DNA of 64,000 nucleotides from Polyodon spathula (Eukaryota > Chordata > Actinopteri > Acipenseriformes > Polyodontidae). Each line of letters starts with the position of its first letter. Position 1 is the stretch's first letter. The notes below the pieces were generated by a model, which was given only the letters and a program-made list of their open reading frames with translations, ran no database searches and had not been told where the DNA came from. The stretch spans positions 57,069,684 through 57,133,683 of the forward strand of contig NC_054538.1 in assembly GCF_017654505.1 (NCBI RefSeq). Reading direction: 5' to 3'. This document shows, piece by piece, positions 14,701 through 27,300 of the stretch. The position numbers and the translations under genes are program-made.

Positions 14701-16296
14701 TGTCGATTTTGCCGATAACTTAGAACACAAGGTTTATTCATCATCTAGAATAAGAAATGTTCAAAAGGGAAATAGTTAGAATGCAGCACTGATTCGGAAA
14801 GATAAATTACAGCAAAACCTTGATTATTCAAACTATCTGAACGCCTCGGTTATTGGACTAACCCCTTGGTAACCTCTCTTGTAGTGTGCACTGCTGTTCT
14901 GCCTAGTTGTCACATAAAATGCGTTATTCAGCCCACCATTTCTGGCATGTACAGAACAGTCCAGTACGGTATTTTATATATTTAAAGAGAAAGTGATTGT
15001 ATTATATATTTTAGGTGTTTTGATTGGAAATGTCAGATACACAATTGTAAACCCCTTGGTCCCAATTAGATTTGGATAATATAGGTTGTACTTTAATCAA
15101 GAACAGTTAGCTAAGTTCAGTCTTTTACTATCAAACAACTTATTTATTTTTTCTTTATAACCAAACACTAATGGTATTAGAAATTCTAAATAAAAATATC
15201 CTTGACAATCACTCAAGTTGGGCATTTCAAATCAATGAACATTCAAATATTAATACTAAATCATAAATGAAGAGCTTTTTTATTAAAAATAACACATTTC
15301 TTTGATTGAGGTATAGTCTTGAGTGCTTGTTTTGGCTTAGTGAATTGGCATTTAATCGTTAAACTTGTGGGAGATCATATTTGCAATAACTGTCCCCTTA
15401 ACATTCTTTATCACAATACAATATTCCCATGTGTAAGAGAGAGCTGTCACAGAATACTAATGTAGTGACTCTTATCTATAGTGGTTAAGATGCTCCCTCG
15501 GAAACTGCATGTTAGCATTTTACACCCCACCCTGCCTTCGTCTGTTACAAAGCTTTAAGCTTTTTGCTGCCAAGCCAAATAGAAAGCTCCCTCTCTGATT
15601 TGCCACTGTAAAATGGGAATTGCACATCATTCAATTAAAATCCTTGCTAAAGCTCCACAGACTACATTACAGTGATAAAATAGATATAGGATGGGATTTA
15701 AAAAACCTGTAGCAGCATGAGAGCTATTCCCTGTGTTGCATCGTCAGATGATAAACATCATTGTCAAACCCTAAATGATATTCTATAATTGATGGTTTTA
15801 TACATTGTTGGGAGTATTCTCTCTTTCATTAGTGTTTCTGCTGCATATTGCAGACAAACCATCTTCAAATGAAGAATTGCACTTTTCAACATTGTCAGTT
15901 TTTAAGGAGACCACCCTTTTTGGGGAAGAATTACACTGTGTTAACCAATAATTTGATTAATATATTTATGACAAGATGTCTTTTCATTGGCGCATTAGGA
16001 GATACATTAAATTGACAAGATCTCTCATCATAAGAAAAAAAAGGATAAATGGAAGAGAATCAATCAAAAGGGTTTGCTGTATTCATTAGTTAATTCGTAT
16101 AGTTAAATACTACTTTCTTAACCACGTAGACAGACAACCCCCCTGCCCCCCCCCCTTTTTTTTAAAATGATTAGCTTTATTAAAAAAATGCATGGACTCC
16201 AAGGATCCCCCTCAAATCTGTGGAACCCACACTGTAAGTGCAGCATACAGCCTATAAATGACATCACCCAAGTCACCTCATCACGCAGTGCTTACA
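10141..16296. other. Long stretch without recognised genes
   Basis: Six kilobases with no coding motif, terminal repeat or RNA gene that I recognise, apart from a (TA)n tract at 11668-11741. Segment 11210-11580 has a purine-rich, repeat-like texture. Segment 15430-15900 has balanced composition and is one of several places where a conserved non-coding element would be plausible, but this cannot be judged without comparison. Confidence 0.5.
11668..11741. repeat. (TA)n microsatellite
   Basis: About 74 bases of alternating TA, preceded by a short CA run. Confidence 0.97.
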
Positions 16297-16546
16297 AAGG
16301 TACCACGAAATGTTCCTGTCAGGACAACTGAGGAAGTCAGCACCTCCAGTCACTTTTTTTTTTTAAGTAACAAAAACGCTTATTCACTGCCAAACATGAA
16401 CTCTTCAGATGTGTAATGACTGCAGTATAGAATACTGTTAAGGTTAGGGTTTCGGTGTAGGGAGAGAATTAGTCATTGTTTTATTAACAATAATATAATA
16501 GCCAATCAGAGTGCAGTGTCCTGACAGAAGAATTTCGTGTTACCTT
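16297..16546. mobile_element. Small MITE with about 30-bp inverted termini
   Basis: The left terminus AAGGTACCACGAAATG continues through CCTGTCAGGACA and matches, with a few mismatches, the reverse complement of the right terminus (AAGGTAACACGAAATTC then CTGTCAGGACA). The element is 250 bp and has no coding capacity. I could not find a convincing target-site duplication, so the superfamily is undetermined. Confidence 0.7.
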
Positions 16547-18139
16547 AGCCCATGAGGCCTTGCATATAAATGAAAGCAAAACCACACACAGCTACAACCT
16601 ACGAGTTGAGCAGTTAGAGAATTAGGCTGCAGGGGTTTATGGAAATTCTCTTGCTTTGCTAATTGCAGTTGAGAGTGGTTTAGAAGACCCCTGCAGCTTT
16701 TGTTTGAATCAGACTATTTGTATTTAAAAGGCAATTATTGCTGTAGGTTTAATGTCAGTCTACATAGAGTGAGCCATGGTTAACGATATAATATTTATTC
16801 AGTGCACCCAAGCCTAACCAGTGGACATTAATAAGGTTAAAGATGTTTATGTAGCCACAACTGACATTGTACAACTGTCCATTTTTTACAGTAAGTATAC
16901 CTGCAGGCAAACCACACAGAAAGAGGACTATATTCATAAAAGTCAGCATATGTCTTCACGTTTTAGCTATGTACATTATATTCTATAAATTTCTGTTTTT
17001 ATTAGGATAAAAAAGCAAACCTGCAAAATGTGTAAATTACCTTTAAAACATTTCTGTGACGTCACCCTACACATGAGATGTAAACTCAGCTTTTGCATTT
17101 CTTTTGTTTAGCTATTGTTCAAACAAGCTTACAGCCCACATACATCTAGTCTGATTATTTCTTAGGTTGGGCAAAACGATGACTAACCTTACTTTCTGTT
17201 GCTGATTTACATTCCTTTGATTTTTGCATTTTTATTTTTCTAATTCCACTTTCATGTTTTACATCTAAAACATAGTCCTCGCTCATGCACCCACCTCTCG
17301 TTATATCCCCCCTGATTCGGCTATATAGAGGTCCTGGAGGTCGCTCGCCATTTTTGCAGTCTGCAGTATATACATATAGGCAATTACACTAAGAATTACT
17401 GTTTGTTTTATTTGGTACTGCACATCACAAACAAAAATATACAAAACAATTAAAAACAAAGCATTACTATTATACTGTTATCATATACGTACGCATTGCA
17501 CAATAACACAAAGCAAATTAAATATCTACTTACTGAAGCGGTTTTTATTTTAGCCAACAACTTGTTCAATGCACTGGCAGCAATGCACTAGAAAAAGTCA
17601 CATGGCAGCGACGCCAGCTCCTTAGCAACAAGCCTCCAATGTTTGGAATGGGATTCTATCAATGCAGCGGGTTTGTGCATTTGAGAAATGAGAGGAAGAC
17701 TGTGGCAATGTTGCCTGCCCCTGTACGTATTTCAATGTTATATGTTGCGTGTTGTTTGTTGATGTTGGTGTATAGTCATTGGTACATGGGATATAAATAG
17801 GTCTGTAATGAAATTGCACTTTATTAATTCACGTGCAGTTTTACCTGTTTCATTATTAAATGCTGAGCGAAACCAATTGCTCAGCTTCACCAAACTCCAC
17901 CGCTCAGTTATTTATTTCCTGGTTTCTGGTCTGATGTCACCCACTGCAGCCATCTTTGTGACAAAGACTCATGAAATGAATTGGAGAATTCAGCTGTTGA
18001 GAAGCAATTACCCTCCGCAGTACGAATTAAAATAGTGTGCTGCTTTTTATATGAAAAATGAGAAAAGACGGGTTGCGTAGAGGATTTATACTGGACCCTG
18101 ACGAGGGTGTGGTTGTACAGTATTTGTTATTAGCCTATT
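16547..18139. other. No gene recognised
   Basis: No coding motif recognised. A pyrimidine-rich segment at 17275-17345 contains CTCTCGTTATATC and GGCTATATAGAGG, which loosely resemble the palindromic segment at 18148-18182 and might be the other side of the same decayed element. Confidence 0.4.
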
Positions 18140-18215
18140 TGTTTTGTCTCTCGCTATATCGCGGCCCTCGATATATAGCGTATTTATATTGGACCCCGAC
18201 ACCTGCGATATACCG
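18140..18215. repeat. Possible pogo/Tigger-type terminus, palindromic
   Basis: The segment CTCTCGCTATATCGCGG followed by CCCTCGATATATAGCG has the CGCTATATCGCGG texture of Tigger/pogo transposon ends. It is internally palindromic. No transposase or second terminus is secure, so this call is tentative. Confidence 0.35.
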
Positions 18216-18310
18216 AGTGGGTCGTGTATCTTCAATTACAGCCAATGATGGCAGAAGCTTTTTACAGTGGGGTGGGCAAGTTTCCTCAGTTCCCACCTAA
18301 ACACAATCTT

Positions 18311-18311
<1 letters not shown>

Positions 18312-18391
<80 letters not shown>
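18312..18391. repeat. (AT)n microsatellite
   Basis: About 80 bases of alternating AT. Confidence 0.97.
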
Positions 18392-18394
<3 letters not shown>

Positions 18395-18959
18395 CAGTGC
18401 TATAGACCATAATTGGTAGTATCTGAAAAATGTGTTTAAAATGTGGTGTAAACTGGAAATACACCAGTATGTCTAGGCTCGCTTTTGTGTTCCAACTTTA
18501 TTTACTGTGAAATACTGTAAATGCAAAGGTCAGTCTACAAAGTTTACTGGACTTGATTTCTTTGTAAGTGATTTACTGTAAACCATTTCTACTTATACAT
18601 ATATATAAAATTGCCATAAAAAAAGAAAGCTAGTTATTTCATGCGTCATTTCAGATCGGTATTGTTGTGAAATAAGAAAATGAGACGATGTTCGTATAGC
18701 TTTTTAAAATTACCTTAATTAATAAGGCACCAGAACTACATTTCTGTGGGTTTTTTCATGTTTTGCACACAATTGAGCTGCATTGTCATCAATTTGAAAC
18801 ACCCAAAGCTGCCTTAAACAGCAGTATTTTCAAGCTTTGGCTATTAACACTGGTGAATTGAAACACTGTCTTGCTGGCTGCTCCAAGTGCAATTGAAAAC
18901 CTACTGGTTTCACACGCCAATGGAGGAAGACGGCTGCAGAGCTCTGGAGAAAATGTTAT

Positions 18960-19300
18960 TCCACAATCAAGGTCACTTATGCAAAAGACTTGGATTTTAG
19001 TCGTCTAGAAAACCAGGTGAGAACCCTGCTGGGTTTGATTCGTGCAGCTAATAGGAATGTTTCATCAATGAGTGACAAAGTCAGGACTTTAATTGATGTG
19101 TTTAAGGCTGTCCTGTCATGTTTTGTTCTCCAAAATCCATTCTCTTGCATTTGTTCCTCCCCTTGCCAATGTCCAGTGCTGCAGCTGAAAGAAGTTTCTC
19201 ATGATGCTTCTTGATGAACTGAACATGACTAATATTGCTAAGGAGTTTATCTCAGCTAATGACAGGCGCAGTCAGTATTTTGGTACGTTTAAGTGAATCT
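18960..19300 (+). pseudogene. hAT-type transposase C-terminal remnant
   Basis: A frame from about 18970 reads YAKDLDFSRLENQ with downstream helical sequence resembling the region before the hAT dimerisation domain. In another frame, at 19170-19202, is MSSAAAERSFS, the diagnostic SxAxxERxFS motif of the hAT C-terminal dimerisation region. It is followed after a stop by LDELNMTNIAKEFISANDRR, which fits the end of such proteins. At least two frameshifts and a stop are present, and no N-terminal zinc finger or terminal repeats were found. It could derive from a hAT transposase or from a host ZMYM-like gene of hAT origin; the isolated, decayed context favours a transposon remnant. Confidence 0.75.
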
Positions 19301-19319
19301 GTGAAATATTTCATTTAAG

Positions 19320-20282
19320 CAATAGAACCGAAAGAAGGCTTTATTGGAAAACTGATCTGCACTTCTCCACTTTCTTTAATTAGGAGTCGAGTGCACTTTC
19401 ATGTATTTGTGTAAATGTAAGATACCATTAGGTGCTAAATTTAATTAACTAAAGTTAAAAGAAAAAATATAAAAACAAATTTTAGTAATTAAAAATATGT
19501 AATAGACTACTTGTGTTAGTGACGATCTTGCTGTTTATACCTCTTGTATACCTTAAAGAGTTGAGGGGGTGAAAACATATCCCCCCCCCCCACCCCCCCC
19601 CATATTCATTGGCTGCGGTTCCACCGCCTATGTTTATAACAGACAGTTTTGTCTGTGTAAGTAGGATTTAAAACTCAAACTCTGAACCCATGACAACATT
19701 CCCACAGTTTGAACTCAGTATAATAATAAAAGAACAAAAAACAAATCCAATTACCAAATCAGAAGCAGTCGCCTGAATCTTGTTATGGAACAGGTATCAA
19801 TTAGGAACAAATGCTTTAAATGGCATAAACAACTCAATTTAACTTTATGTTCAGTTGATTTTTTTTTATCCCTTACTTAAAATACTAACAGTGGAAAATA
19901 CAAAACGAAGAAGCATATACCCACCACAATCCACCTTTTTTCTTCATTTTAGCCCATTTTAATCAATGATCTGTAACTATAAGGCCCAAAATGATAAATA
20001 GTGTATACTATACTGTAAATAACACAGGTAGCCCATATAGGCAGTTCCCAGCACAAAAAAAAATATTTTCTCCCTCTGATTGTGACGGGACTTTCTCATT
20101 TTATAAACGTACATGTTTGTATTATTTACCCTGCAATTCACTTTATGTTCAGTTGATTTCTTTAATCAATACACTTCAAAATGCAGATAATTAATTTCTC
20201 TGTAATATCTCCTGGTTCCATTATTTATTACAAGAAATATAACTTGGTTATCTTTCAAATCAAAGAACTGTGCTTAGTACAT
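19320..20282. other. No gene recognised; C-run and a short direct repeat
   Basis: Contains a C-rich tract at about 19580-19600. An 18-bp direct repeat, CTTTATGTTCAGTTGATT, occurs near 19845 and again near 20142. No other features were recognised. Confidence 0.5.
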
Positions 20283-20468
20283 ATAGGGGTAGATGTAAGT
20301 ATAGACGCAGTGCAAATAACTGCAGATGCAAAATTCAAATTGCACTGCGCCCTATGTAAGCTTAAGAGCAATGCAAATAACTCCGTAACTGTGGAGCACG
20401 AAAATACAAACCAAAAAAGATGTCAGAGTAAGGGCAGCAAAGTCCTCTTGGCGCACGGAAATAAAGAA

Positions 20469-20570
20469 AGGTTTTCTGTGAAGGAGCTCATAGTCCTTAC
20501 AGCTGAGGTCACTCAGCATGAAACAAAGTTGTTTGGAAAAGCTTCAGCCAACATCAGTTATGCTGGTATC
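20469..20570 (+). pseudogene. Myb/SANT-like Harbinger accessory protein, N-terminal fragment
   Basis: Within a 173-codon frame starting at 20181, residues about 97-130 read RFSVKELIVLTAEVTQHETK then LFGKASANISYAG. This matches the first helices of the Myb/SANT-like DNA-binding domain (Myb_DNA-bind_5, NAIF1-related) that Harbinger elements encode as a second protein. The domain breaks off after about 35 residues, where the sequence passes into the antisense of the HARBI1 fragment. The true start is uncertain because the upstream part of the open frame crosses the element's terminus at 20286. In intact elements this protein helps import and targeting of the transposase. Confidence 0.75.
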
Positions 20571-20579
20571 CTTAGGAAA

Positions 20580-20948
20580 TTATATGTATTGGCCTGCCCT
20601 TTTCAGCATGATATCCAAAAATTTGCCAAGCACGCTGGAAAAGGTGGATTGGGCTATCCCTCCAGACATTCCAACTTTGGTCTGAAAGGAACCAGAGGCT
20701 AAGTAGTATGGAGACAACAGCGCTTCCACATGTGCAGGGATAGCAGCCCCTAGAATGATGGTGGGGTCTAGCTCCTCCCTCAATTTAGCTATTAGGTCTA
20801 GGATGACCTGTGGAGTGAGACGATAATGCTTTGGCACTGCATCCTTCGGCATCCCAAACAAAGTGACCCTGGGATTGAATATGTAGGTTCTTCTCCGTCT
20901 TGTCCTTGTCCTCTGAAGGTTTTCCTGCCTGTCCTCAACAAGAGGCAA
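20580..20948 (-). pseudogene. HARBI1-like transposase, N-terminal fragment
   Basis: The 122-codon minus-strand frame contains an arginine-rich start (RTRRRRTYIFNPR), the helical RLTPQVILDLIAKLREELDP segment, and LASGSFQTKVGMSGGIAQST followed by FSSVL, the helix-turn-helix-like region of HARBI1 proteins. It ends after about 120 residues, before any catalytic residue of the DDE nuclease, which would normally need some 200 more residues. The frame is open to the break, so decay has been slight apart from the deletion. It faces the Myb/SANT-like fragment inside copy B. Confidence 0.88.
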
Positions 20949-21325
20949 GTGTCACTGCATCAGCAAGTGTACCACAGCAGCCACCCTGAAGCTAGTTACA
21001 GCTCTTAACTACTCGCTTCTACAATGGTTTGCACCTTGTAAGAAGAAGTGTAAATTTTGTGGAGGGGCAGCAATTGCCTAAGTCCAACACAAAATCCTTA
21101 CATCACATTATAATGTTTGCACCCGCTTAGTATCCAGATCCCATCCAATTCCATACTCATTTTCTTTTCTTCATTTGAATGCATTTCAAAGTAATTTTAA
21201 TTGATTAATGACGGCAAACTGCAAATCTGATAGCTGGTGCAGAACGCCAGGTGAACTTTATGGCAGTATTATGGGGGTTTTGCACCTGCAAATCACTTTG
21301 CGAGTATCTTTACATCTACCCCATA

Positions 21326-24300
21326 TTGTATATCAGTAAATTACTAGTTTATAAAGTTAATGAATCTGCATTATGCTGTTATTAATTAGCTGCATACTCT
21401 TTTACAATGTGACAGTTTTATTTTCATGGTTCACAGTACTTTAAGTACAAAAACAGAATAGCAACAAAACAGCTATTTTTACTCTGTAGTTGTAGTTCCT
21501 TTTTTGAAACACATACATTTACCTACTGGTGAATGATTGTGTTTTAATCTTACATATTTGTCCAATATAAAAGTGTAAAAAAAAAAAAAAAAAAAATTGG
21601 TTTCTTTGAAGTCAAATGTCTTTTTAAAAAAGGATGTATGTAAGTAATAAATACTTTCATGGACTATAATACAGCTCAAAAACACAGATACATATCTGCC
21701 ACCTTGCTTTATTAATCACAGTATTATTTAGTTGTTTTTTTTTTTATGGGAAGGGATTTAAAAAGGATTTTCTTCAGCCTAAGCAAAGAGACTTGGTGGT
21801 CTAAAAATACCTTGAGAAATGCTCTTGTAAATGGAGGCAGCTCAACAGCTTCAATCCTCCTCCCAGACTCTCGTAAAGCCTGTGTGACATGGCAGCACAG
21901 TTAATAAAAGACTGAGTGTAATGAGTCAGCATTTCAGGCTCCATTTAATTATACTTGCACAGACCCTGGAATCTAATAGGCAGCACTTCTTTGAGTTAAC
22001 TCTTTCTGTACTGGACTCGCTTTACACAACAAGGGCTGTGGCATCTTTTTTTTTTATTACTAAAAACTAGTAATGCAATTAGAAATGTTCAAGTTGAACT
22101 CCTTTATAGATTTAAGTATAAATACAAAACTTTTTTCTATTTTATTTTTTTTAACCCTGTTGAAATACTGCATACCTGAAAAAACAAAAAAAGTTTAAAA
22201 GTGTCATTTGAACGGCTTGCATAATTCCAGAATTAGGGAATGAAAGTTGTCCTTTACATTCAAGTTTTACAGAGAAAAAGTGAATGCTGTGGTATAATAA
22301 TGATAGGCTTCAGTGTTGCATTAAGGAGCATACACAGTGAAACACTTCTTAGAACTTCTTGATTACACTCCAGCTGTGATATTGGTGCTTACCAAGCCTT
22401 CATTAAATCACAATCTGGATTCAGAAGTCTAAAGGTTGTAGGAATGAAAAAGTGAAGAAATCTTTTTTGAATGATTGTATTATCTGTAAGAGAAGATTTT
22501 AGTCGTGTTTTTGCAATTGAAATTTAGCAACCATAAGAGCAAGGAGAACTGCAGTAGCCTTTTTTGCTATTATAATGTTTACAGAGCACAGTTTAATCAT
22601 ATGTATTCAACACTGTATTTTTGCTGATTAATAGCAGTGTATCATTTAGCTTCTGTTCGCTAAAAAAAATATAAAAAATAACATTATTGTAAAATCTAGA
22701 CAAGCATTCTTTTTCAATGATGCAGCTGAACAAATACAGACAATAGTATTAAGTGAATTTCCTGCATTCCAAAAAAGGGAAGGACATGCAAACTGTTTTC
22801 ACTAAATAAAATGTACACATTCCTCTCTTTTAACGTAAGTGTTTATGACACCTCAGTTTCACAGTTGCTCCACCTGTATTTCATGTTCAGACATATTGTT
22901 ATAAATTTAAATACTGTGAGCACTTTGGGCTACCAAGTTACCGGATGCTGGACTCCCTCCTTTGACTTACAGCCATTAGCCTTTTGGCGGTATGCCATGT
23001 TGCCCAACCTTATTGGAATACAAAGACGGATGACTCAAAATTCTGATGTTCTGCAATTAACAGTTCCCAGCCTCATATTGCAACAGCTGTATTCCAGGAA
23101 GATGAGTGTTGCATTGCCATAACTCCTCACATACTGATAGTCTGACAGCCAGTGCATTCTAGCATATGACTTAAATGAATATGTGTTTGAATGTAATATA
23201 CAAAATTTGTCATGAACTGTATTTAATAAATATCTGAGCATGAAATAAATATGAAAATGTCTGCCAATGTGCATCCTTGTGTTCCTTTGTTAAGATGCCC
23301 AGCTTAAAATTAATTAATTGCTTGAGTAATGTGTGAGTAGAGTACTATATTTATTCTAGTAAGTCCCTTTTAATTCAACATTAATATATTTATATTGAGA
23401 AACATTTGCTTATGTTAATTTTACAGATCTTTTTGTCATAAGTCTGCTTGGCCATGTGGACAAGGTGATTGGCCAGGCTACTGATGGGGGGGAAGGTTTG
23501 CAACAATCAGATACCAATAAGGAAAAAAAAAACCTGGCTGGTTCAAATCAGGTTTCATTTGAAACATTTCAGTTTAGTTTTAATTAATATATCAACTGAG
23601 AAAATCAGGTCACTTTATTGATTTTTTAAAATATTTGTGTCAGTACCATATTGTAATATCTCAGTTTATATTCCAGCATGAATAAAATGCATTTTAAGTA
23701 TCAAAATCAGAAGTGGGACTGGGGAATTTGCATTGAACATAAACTATTGCAGATCTGTGTCACACTATTCAGATCCAGTTGTTTATAAAGGGTGCATTCA
23801 AAGGAATGAGGTAACACTTGGTTGCCATAACAGAGTGACTTAATCCGCCCATAATGATACTGTATCCTAAAGAGCCTGCAAACCTGAACTGAAATACTAA
23901 ACTGAAATAACAAAATTCCCAGAATAACTATAGGGCCCTTCAAAGGCTACCCCCTTGGAGAATCTTAGGGGAGGAGGAGGGAGGCTTCATCACCAAGCCA
24001 AAAGACCCTGCCTTCATTACAGCTTCATTACCTTATTGCGCAAGACAACACCCACTTCCCTTCTGGAAAGTTAATAAACAGTCTGTGCGGTGACACTGTA
24101 AAATCTGCACAGATTAAGTGGAAGTAGACCAGCATGAGCTCATGAAAGCTCTGGCTCATTAACTGCATTTAATGCAGACTGTCAGAAGAGCCATCTGTTC
24201 CATGCTGTCTGTGCCAGCAGTGATGTGATCTTGGCAGCCATTTTTTTCTGTTCAGCTTTTTTTCTGTTTTTTTTTTTTTTGTTCTTAATTAGTCAGGTTG

Positions 24301-27300
24301 CAAGGGCTTTAGATTAAAGTCAAATACAGTTTTATTGGGCTCTCTCTGGTTTTTTAAAATAGGAACTTACTCCTTAACCAAGGCAGAGTTATTATCCTCA
24401 TTTTATCTCCCAAGCTTTTGGCAGCTGTAGAAGGACGACTTTAGTAAACCATAGATGCCACCTCCTCCTCCTTCTAAAATTATGTCTTCTGCCCCCACTG
24501 CTATAAAAATGATCATTCCTTTGATGCACTTCCTGGGTTGAAATGTCAAATTCAGGAGGTAGGGCAAAACCCTATCAAAAGCCATATCATTTGGCCCCCT
24601 GACCGAGACACTAATGAGGATATGTTCACTGTTACTGAAAGTAATTTCCTGTGAGAAATCTGACAAGATTTACAGGTTGGGAACATAATCCAGTTTCAGA
24701 GCACTTATCATCTGGTTATAGAAAATCAGTCCTGTTTCGTCTTTGGGTGCTCTGTTCAGATAACACAATAATTATTATTGTTGTTTTTATAAATCACATA
24801 TGAGAAATCAAGCTATCAACGTGAAGGATATGTCAGAACTCTAATTCATTTCTGTGTACAGATTGTCATCTTCTGCAAAAAACATATGGAATAGTTCTAA
24901 AGTAAAAAAAAAAAAAGAAGTGCAAGCTCATAAAAGCTCTTTGTGTTGTTCTTTCATGTTGCTTCTTATTGTTTAGGCTGCTCAGTCAATCATTGAGAAG
25001 CCGAAACGGGAGTGACCGCTTAGAGCCTGGAAGAAGGGCTGCCCTCCGCCACGGATTCCCTGAGGTTTCCCCCTAAAAAAAATGTGAGTAAAGGGTTTTT
25101 CTCTTACCTGAGTGCTGAGCAGTTCGTATTTAGTTCTGCGGGGCAAGTGGTCGGGTTGGAGAGGCTGGGCTCTCTACCCTGGCGCAGTCATGCTCTGGGG
25201 CACGGGCCGTGTCTCAGCTGCTGATTTTCATTACATTCAGTATTTGGGGGAAAGGTGGCAGGGCACCACTGTGGAATGCGTTAATTATTTATTATTATTT
25301 CACTCATGGTTTGGTGGCCTCGTCTTTCTGGGGGGAGGTGGCCTATAGGCACTTCCTATATGCAGCACTGGGATGCATGTAGCTGTTCATGTTTTTCCAG
25401 CCGGCTTCACGCAGGTAGCCGTCGGGCACCCGTGGATGAGACCTCCGGCCAAATTTATCTTTCACTCGGGCCCTGAGTGCCCTTCACAGTTCATTAAATC
25501 ATCTGCAATTGCAATCATCATTCATTCATTCATTGCCATTCATTCATTACAGATTCTCCGTGCTGAATAGTAGTTCCTGAATGATTGTAATCATTGCTTT
25601 TATGATATATTGTAAGTTAATATGTCATGTGTAGAGCAACTCTTACTATATCTGAAATCACTTCGTTTGATCAGCGAGACCAAACCGCACAAAAATTACA
25701 TCTCTCATAACAATAAGAGATACAACATATGAACCGATTCTGGTGTCATGGCTGTAGCTAATAAGTTTTATCATTCAGTCTTCTGACATCAGATTATCAA
25801 AATAAAATAAAAAAAAAACACATCAGATATTAAGCTAATTTGGAACGGGTGCAGGGGAAGTGAACAAGTCTCACGATATTCAAGATGTGATCATCACTGA
25901 GACTGATAAATATGTGTCTTAACAATGGAGGATTCCATACCATGACTGCTTAAGCAGTGCCCCACAGCTGAATCGCTGAAGACTGCACAGTGATCTGCCT
26001 GACTTTACAAAGAGTTGTGAGGAATTCTAACAATGACAGTCTTACCAGATTCAACCCCCCCCTAGTTAAACATGTTTCACCAGGGTCTCTCCCACAAGAC
26101 GTTTCTCACGAAACTGACTGTAGTCATCTTATAACCATGCATTTTCCCACATTAAAAAAATTAGCAAGTAAGTGGAAATAATCCCTTCCCTGCTGTAAAA
26201 GGGTGTGCTCATTTCCAAATCAACAGAGAGATGACAGCATCAGATATTTACTTTCCCCAAGAAAAGAAAGCTATCTTAAGCCTGAATTTAGTCAATCATG
26301 AGAACACGTATATCCCTTTTAGTACCCAGAGGGAGGAGAAATAGAGAATGTGTCAAGCTTTAATGTATACTAATTTTGTTTAGAAGTCTTTGCCTGCTAA
26401 CAGTGGAAAATATTAGATTTCCTCCATTAATGTACTGTGATACATTCTGTACATACACTGACATATTTAATGTCAATTTATTTTTAAAATTTTACGAAAG
26501 ATACAAAATAATTTATGATTCAGTGTACAAAGTTACGGATAAAATAGCCAAGATTGTCAATCACTTAATCGTCTTAAAATTGCTACTGTGTTTAGCCATT
26601 GTGTATATATGATGGAAGAAAACCCTTCATGAAGTAGCGCAAACATGTTTTAGAATGTTAAAGACTTTTTTCCTTAAACGGTCCTCAGTATGTAGGCTGA
26701 AAGAACCTATTACTCATTACAGCTGGTTTATTTATCAGCATCTGAGTTATGCCTCAATAGAAGCCCAATCAGCTTTAGAAAAACCTCCTCCACTCACATA
26801 TTTACGTCAACAGAAATCAAAGTATAAGAACCTTTGGTGCATCACTAGTACTCAAACATGAAAAAAACGTCTACATTAGAAGCTGTGCTGAGCTGTTTTG
26901 TTTACAGCTGGTAATGCAAGCAAAAGACACTGTAAAACCTGCTAAGATTTTTGATTTATGTTTTTTTTTTGAGTGTTTATGCAATATATACATTTAGTAC
27001 TGGTACAAAAAACTAGGACAATTATAAGAAAGAAAATAAAACTATAAGCCCTGCAATATATTGTGTGCCACTTTATTAGGATACTTTTCTAGTATGCTGT
27101 CAGTGTGGAAGATTCCACGTCACAGTTTAACTATTATGAACTTTCACTCAACAGCTGTCAGGTTGCATCAGACAGGATTTATCTTGACTAATGTGTGAAC
27201 CTACGAGTTTGTAAATATCAAAGACAACAAGAGCACTACTGTGGCAAACTCATTAGCAGTGATTTAGCTGGGATGCACAACCTGCTTGAGGTTTATTATT

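Larger units (their letters stand above)
20286..21322 (-). mobile_element. Harbinger (PIF) DNA transposon, copy B, internally deleted
   Basis: The left end GGGGTAGATGTAA (20286 on) equals the reverse complement of the right end TTACATCTACCCC (ending 21322). ATA flanks both sides (20283-20285 and 21323-21325), consistent with a 3-bp target duplication. The 1037-bp interior retains the start of a Myb/SANT-like gene on the plus strand and the start of a HARBI1-like gene on the minus strand, facing each other, with the 3' parts of both missing. This is what a single internal deletion in a two-gene Harbinger element with convergent genes would leave. Confidence 0.85.

Noticed and set aside
19845..20160. 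Direct repeat CTTTATGTTCAGTTGATT as a target-site duplication
   Set aside because: Eighteen bases is too long for most DNA elements and the interval contains no recognisable element. Treated as an incidental repeat.
24980..25480. GC-rich segment that could be a host exon or promoter
   Set aside because: The open frames do not resemble any protein I know and CpG density is not striking; insufficient support.
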